Source: Flagellimonas oceani (lineage in GTDB: Bacteria > Bacteroidota > Bacteroidia > Flavobacteriales > Flavobacteriaceae). From it: a DNA stretch of 64,000 nucleotides. The stretch spans positions 3,616,001 to 3,680,000 of the forward strand of contig NZ_CP049616.1 in the NCBI RefSeq assembly GCF_011068285.1, read 5' to 3'. The position numbers were made by a program, and so were the translations under genes. The notes beneath the pieces were generated by a model that ran no database searches, was not told where the DNA came from, and saw only the letters and a program-made list of their open reading frames with translations. Positions 60,518 to 64,000 of this stretch are shown here, piece after piece (within the stretch, counting starts at the first letter, position 1; every line of letters starts with the position of its first letter).

Positions 60518-62944
60518 TTATTCGTCTTTCAATGATTCTACAGGATTGGTGACAGCTGCCTTAAAACTTTGCCAGCTTACCGTTAAAAACGTAATCAGAA
60601 GTGCGGTTACCCCGGCCAAAGCAAAAATCCACCAACTAAATTTGGTCCTATATGTAAATCCTTCCAACCATTGGTTCATTACATACCATGCGCTGGGTAT
60701 GGCAATAAGGAAGGCCAGCCCTAACAATTTCACAAAATCCTTATTCAGTAAGGTCAATACTTGTGTTATGGTGGCGCCGTTTACCTTTCTTATCCCGATC
60801 TCTTTTTTACGTAGCACTACGGTATATGCCGTAAGGCCAAAAAGCCCCAATGATGCTATGAGGATGGAAAGCACGGTGAAAATCTGAAAGGCGTTTCCAA
60901 AAGCTTTGTCCTGCTCGTATTGGGCTTCAAACTTTTCGTCCAAGAACGTATAATCGAATGTACTCTTCGGAAAGACCTCTCGCCATTTATTTTCAATTTG
61001 ATGTAGAGCCGATGCAACCCCGGCAACCGATGTGGCGGATTTATCCAGTTTGATCAATATGTTGCTGATGTTGTCCTGATATCTAATGATGGTGGGCAAA
61101 ACAGGGCTTTTTAATCCAAAGTGATAATAATCCTTGATAACGCCCATAACCCTCCAATCGTTGTTTCCCCAAAAAGTCAACGTTTTATTGAGCAATTCAT
61201 CGGGCGAAGAGATTCCCATGGTCTTTAAAAATGTCTCGTTAACCACTATTTGATTTCCCCCCAAATTAGAATTTGGGATAAATGTCCCTCCCGCTAAAAA
61301 CTCAATGTCCACTAAGTCAAAATAATCCGGTTGGGCATGGTAGGTATAGAAAACGTTTATTTCATCTTTTCTGCCGTCGGGCAGCCAAAGTCCGCGAGTT
61401 GAAGACAGATTGTCAAAACTATCTCCTGGATACGTCTGTGCAATGGCCGTGCTCTCAACAAAAGGAAACACCTCCAACTGCTCTTTCAACACCCTAAATT
61501 CATTAACGACCAAAGAATCCGCCTTGTCCGAAACCACTGTTCCGTGCAGTGCTATGATTTGGTCAACATTGGCCCCTATGGGTTGATTATCCAAAAAATT
61601 GATCTGCTTGGTGATTACAAATGTTCCCGTTAATAGGACGATTGTAGCAAAAAATTGGGTGACGATAAGTCCTTTCCGCAACCCAATGCCTTCGGTCGAG
61701 GCCCTTACCTTTCCTTTCAGTGCTTTTGCCGGCGAATACCTGCTGAGCAATAACGCGGGATAAAGCCCGGCCAAAATCACTCCTCCTATTATGAAAATAA
61801 AATAAGGGGTAAGATTGATGAGCGCCTCCCAATCAAGGTAGAGTTCATTTCCCGTAATCTTGTTATAGAGGGGCATTGCCGCAAAAACCAATGATAGGCC
61901 AATGGTCATGGCTATAAAATTGAGCAGTATGGATTCCATTAAAGATTGGGCGATGAGCTGTGATTTTTTTGCGCCCGCAACTTTTCTAATACCAGCTTCC
62001 TTTGCCCTTTCCATTGACTTTGTTGTCGAGAGGTTGACATAATTCAGCCAAGAAAGAACAAGAATTATGAAGGCTATGGCCGTTAAGAATTTTATTCTGA
62101 GAATGCTGCCGTTGGCAGTAACTTCATAGGGTTTATCGGAATACAGATGAATAGCTTCGATAGGTTCTATATTGTGCCTCTCGGTTTCATTTTTCTCTAT
62201 ATCGCTATCCATTATTTTTTGACGCAAGACATCAATATTGGTGTTCGGGGCCAACTTCAGATAGGTATAATAGTTGTTCATGTTCCAATTTAGCTCATGG
62301 GCTTTAGGGCCAAAATCGGTCAACGTTTTTTCAGTCTCGTAGGAAATGAGAAACGAATTCCTGAAATGGGCGGTTTTGGGAACATCTTCCATAATCCCTG
62401 TAACCGTAAGTTGGGTTTTTGTGCCATCTTCAAAAACGGAAATTCTTTTTCCCAAAGGGTTTTCGTTTCCAAAAAGTTTTTGGGCAAACGATTTTGAAAG
62501 CACTATGGCGTTGGGTTCCGCTAAAACTGTTTTGGGATCTCCCTTTAACAACGGATAATTGAATATATCAAAATATGAAGGATCGGCCAGAGAGCCCAAA
62601 GGCTGTTCCAATGTTTTCTCTCCCACCTGAAAGGCCAATTTTTCAAAATAGTAAAACCGTACATAGTCCACTACCTCGGGAAACATTTCCTTTAGGGCGG
62701 GTCCAGACGAGTTATACGTCATTGCGTCACCTGGCACAAAAGTGTCCCCTTCGAGATAGTCCATGTAGGTCCGATACACATTTTCGGAACCTTCAAATGT
62801 ATCATAGCTCTTTTCGTAATTCACGTAGAGCATTATGAGGACAAATGAGGCTATACCCACTGCAAGGCCAAAAATGTTGATTAGGGAATACAACTTGTTC
62901 TTGAGCAGATACCTTAAGGCAATTTTTAGATAGTTTTTGAGCAT
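60518..62944 (-). CDS. MacB-like ABC transporter permease
   Basis: 808 residues: N-terminal TM (FGLAVGIASFVLIMLYV), a long periplasmic MacB-PCD domain, three TM (about 285-425), then a second periplasmic domain and three C-terminal TM. This duplicated 4+4 layout is typical for Bacteroidota FtsX-family permeases. The C-terminus KEIGIRKVNGATITQVLTLL is the coupling-helix region. Partner of the ATPase at 59844. Confidence 0.92.
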   Translation of the reverse strand: MLKNYLKIALRYLLKNKLYSLINIFGLAVGIASFVLIMLYVNYEKSYDTFEGSENVYRTYMDYLEGDTFVPGDAMTYNSSGPALKEMFPEVVDYVRFYYFEKLAFQVGEKTLEQPLGSLADPSYFDIFNYPLLKGDPKTVLAEPNAIVLSKSFAQKLFGNENPLGKRISVFEDGTKTQLTVTGIMEDVPKTAHFRNSFLISYETEKTLTDFGPKAHELNWNMNNYYTYLKLAPNTNIDVLRQKIMDSDIEKNETERHNIEPIEAIHLYSDKPYEVTANGSILRIKFLTAIAFIILVLSWLNYVNLSTTKSMERAKEAGIRKVAGAKKSQLIAQSLMESILLNFIAMTIGLSLVFAAMPLYNKITGNELYLDWEALINLTPYFIFIIGGVILAGLYPALLLSRYSPAKALKGKVRASTEGIGLRKGLIVTQFFATIVLLTGTFVITKQINFLDNQPIGANVDQIIALHGTVVSDKADSLVVNEFRVLKEQLEVFPFVESTAIAQTYPGDSFDNLSSTRGLWLPDGRKDEINVFYTYHAQPDYFDLVDIEFLAGGTFIPNSNLGGNQIVVNETFLKTMGISSPDELLNKTLTFWGNNDWRVMGVIKDYYHFGLKSPVLPTIIRYQDNISNILIKLDKSATSVAGVASALHQIENKWREVFPKSTFDYTFLDEKFEAQYEQDKAFGNAFQIFTVLSILIASLGLFGLTAYTVVLRKKEIGIRKVNGATITQVLTLLNKDFVKLLGLAFLIAIPSAWYVMNQWLEGFTYRTKFSWWIFALAGVTALLITFLTVSWQSFKAAVTNPVESLKDE

Positions 62945-62989
62945 GGTTTTCGTTTTTATTTTGGCGAATGCACCATTTGTTTTGTTTGA

Positions 62990-64000
62990 CTATTCATCCC
63001 GTAAACTTTTTACCGGATTGGCGGATGCTGCCTTTACCGTTCTAGATCCCACCGTAATAAAAGCAATCAAACAAGCCGTTATACCTGCCGTAAGAAAAAA
63101 CAGCGGACTTAAATTTACGTGTGAAGCATAGTTCTGTAGCCATTCATTTAAAAAATACCATGCTATCGGGGTTGCGATGATAAACGCCAGACCGACCAAC
63201 TTTAAAAAATCCTTCGTCAGTAAAAACGTAACGGAGGACACACTGGCGCCAACTACTTTTCGTACGCCAATTTCTTTTGTGCGCTGGGCTACCACGAGCA
63301 TGGATATGGCAAAGAGCCCTAAACAGCTTAAAATGATTCCCAAAACGCTTCCGCTAGTGATTATGGTGGCCATGGATTTTTCCCTTCTAAACGTACGGTC
63401 TACATTTTCATCTAAAAAGGAACCTAAAAAATCCGCTTGGGGCTCAATCTTCTCCCAAGCACTTTTTATGGCATCAAAAGATTGTGCGGTATTGTTCGGG
63501 GCAATTTTTACGTAAGCGTAATACAGATCCCAGTTGCGGTTCAAGAAAAGTGTAAGAGGTTTTACATCCTTTTTTACATCTTGGAAATAATAATCCTTTA
63601 TAACCCCGACCACGGAATAGGTAACGGAATCATCCATATTGATTCGGATGGACAGAGGATCCTCTTCGCCAAATTGTTTGGCCATACTTTCGTTGATTAC
63701 CAAACTTAGACTATCCGTACTGTATTCCCTATTGAACATTCGACCCGATTGGAGCGCTATATCCAAGGTTTTGGCATAATCATAATCCACGGTAAGAGCA
63801 TTGGTGACCAGCCCCTTACCTTTATAATCGAAGCCCATGGCACTACTGGTAATACTACCGTCCTTACCCAGCCCTAAATTACTGTCGGAGCCGGAAACAC
63901 TTAAAATATTGGGGTTCCGGGAAAGCTCATCACGCAATAACTCGAGTACGGCATAACTGTCCTTTCTGCCGTTCAGGGGAATGGATACAACTTGTTCCTT
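62990..64000 (-). CDS. MacB-like ABC transporter permease, N-terminus beyond window edge
   Basis: The frame runs through the right edge (63938-64000 still codes, e.g. KEQVVSIPLNGRKDSYAVLE), so about 337 C-terminal residues are visible. TKEIGVRKVVGASVSSVTFL and the last three TM match the downstream permease at 60518; the two are paralogues in tandem. The ending VKSLRDE is almost the same as VESLKDE of its neighbour. Confidence 0.9.
   Translation of the reverse strand, partial: KEQVVSIPLNGRKDSYAVLELLRDELSRNPNILSVSGSDSNLGLGKDGSITSSAMGFDYKGKGLVTNALTVDYDYAKTLDIALQSGRMFNREYSTDSLSLVINESMAKQFGEEDPLSIRINMDDSVTYSVVGVIKDYYFQDVKKDVKPLTLFLNRNWDLYYAYVKIAPNNTAQSFDAIKSAWEKIEPQADFLGSFLDENVDRTFRREKSMATIITSGSVLGIILSCLGLFAISMLVVAQRTKEIGVRKVVGASVSSVTFLLTKDFLKLVGLAFIIATPIAWYFLNEWLQNYASHVNLSPLFFLTAGITACLIAFITVGSRTVKAASANPVKSLRDE

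Overview
The window looks like the chromosome of a marine-type member of Flavobacteriaceae (Bacteroidota), probably close to Muricauda/Allomuricauda; the genus is a guess. The evidence is: promoters of the TTTG-N19-TAnnTTTG type upstream of several genes, an OmpA-like porin with thrombospondin type 3 repeats, a 632-residue PurF, the order pdxA - DUF177 - rpmF - fabH - accB - accC, and lipoproteins with acidic residues just after the lipidated cysteine.

Layout. 1-4.5 kb: acpP (cut by the window edge), purN, an RNase H with a viroplasmin-like domain, a PfkB kinase and purF. 4.6-13.2 kb: an accessory island (below). 13.3-25.8 kb: superoxide dismutase, an AddA-like helicase-nuclease, kbl, the OmpA-like porin, an AddB-like nuclease, an SDR, a beta-propeller protein and a pseudouridine synthase with no standard start codon. 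26 kb: tRNA-Ala(GGC), with a 17-bp copy of its 3' end nearby. 26-37 kb: stress protein, MATE and MFS transporters, a RelE-type toxin-antitoxin pair, LpxH-like phosphoesterase, recJ, OsmC, AhpD-like protein, a UDG-family protein and rsmI, with palindromic repeats in the gaps. 38-48 kb: tdk, alr, mscL, asd, a prolyl oligopeptidase, an orphan ABC ATPase, arfB and a large M14 peptidase. 48-53 kb: SulP, TSUP and sodium-solute transporters. 53-59 kb: riboflavin synthase, pdxA and the fatty-acid synthesis operon. 59-64 kb: a MacB-like ABC exporter with one complete and one cut permease.

The part worth attention is the island at about 4.6-13.2 kb. It starts with one complete gene (4957-6456) for a probably surface-exposed lipoprotein: lipobox, conserved N-terminal part, Gly/Ser/Asn-rich linker, a junction segment ending in PINEED, and a C-terminal HExxH metallopeptidase-like domain. 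Downstream, the junction segment recurs three times (near 7.5, 8.3 and 9.8 kb). Each time it is fused to a different C-terminal domain and has no lipoprotein N-terminus and no ATG. Each cassette is followed by a small lipoprotein or membrane-protein gene that does have its own start. Further remnants (a zincin tail, a tail of the non-zincin domain, a truncated 2-TM protein) show past gain and loss. This has the architecture of a polymorphic effector with silent replacement cassettes and paired immunity genes, here built on a surface lipoprotein. Function is inferred.

The island is flanked by three copies (one left, two right) of a nearly invariant 40-nt element. Each copy has a TAnnTTTG-like promoter box 5-6 nt upstream and its own unrelated terminator hairpin downstream. 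This looks like a small-RNA family.
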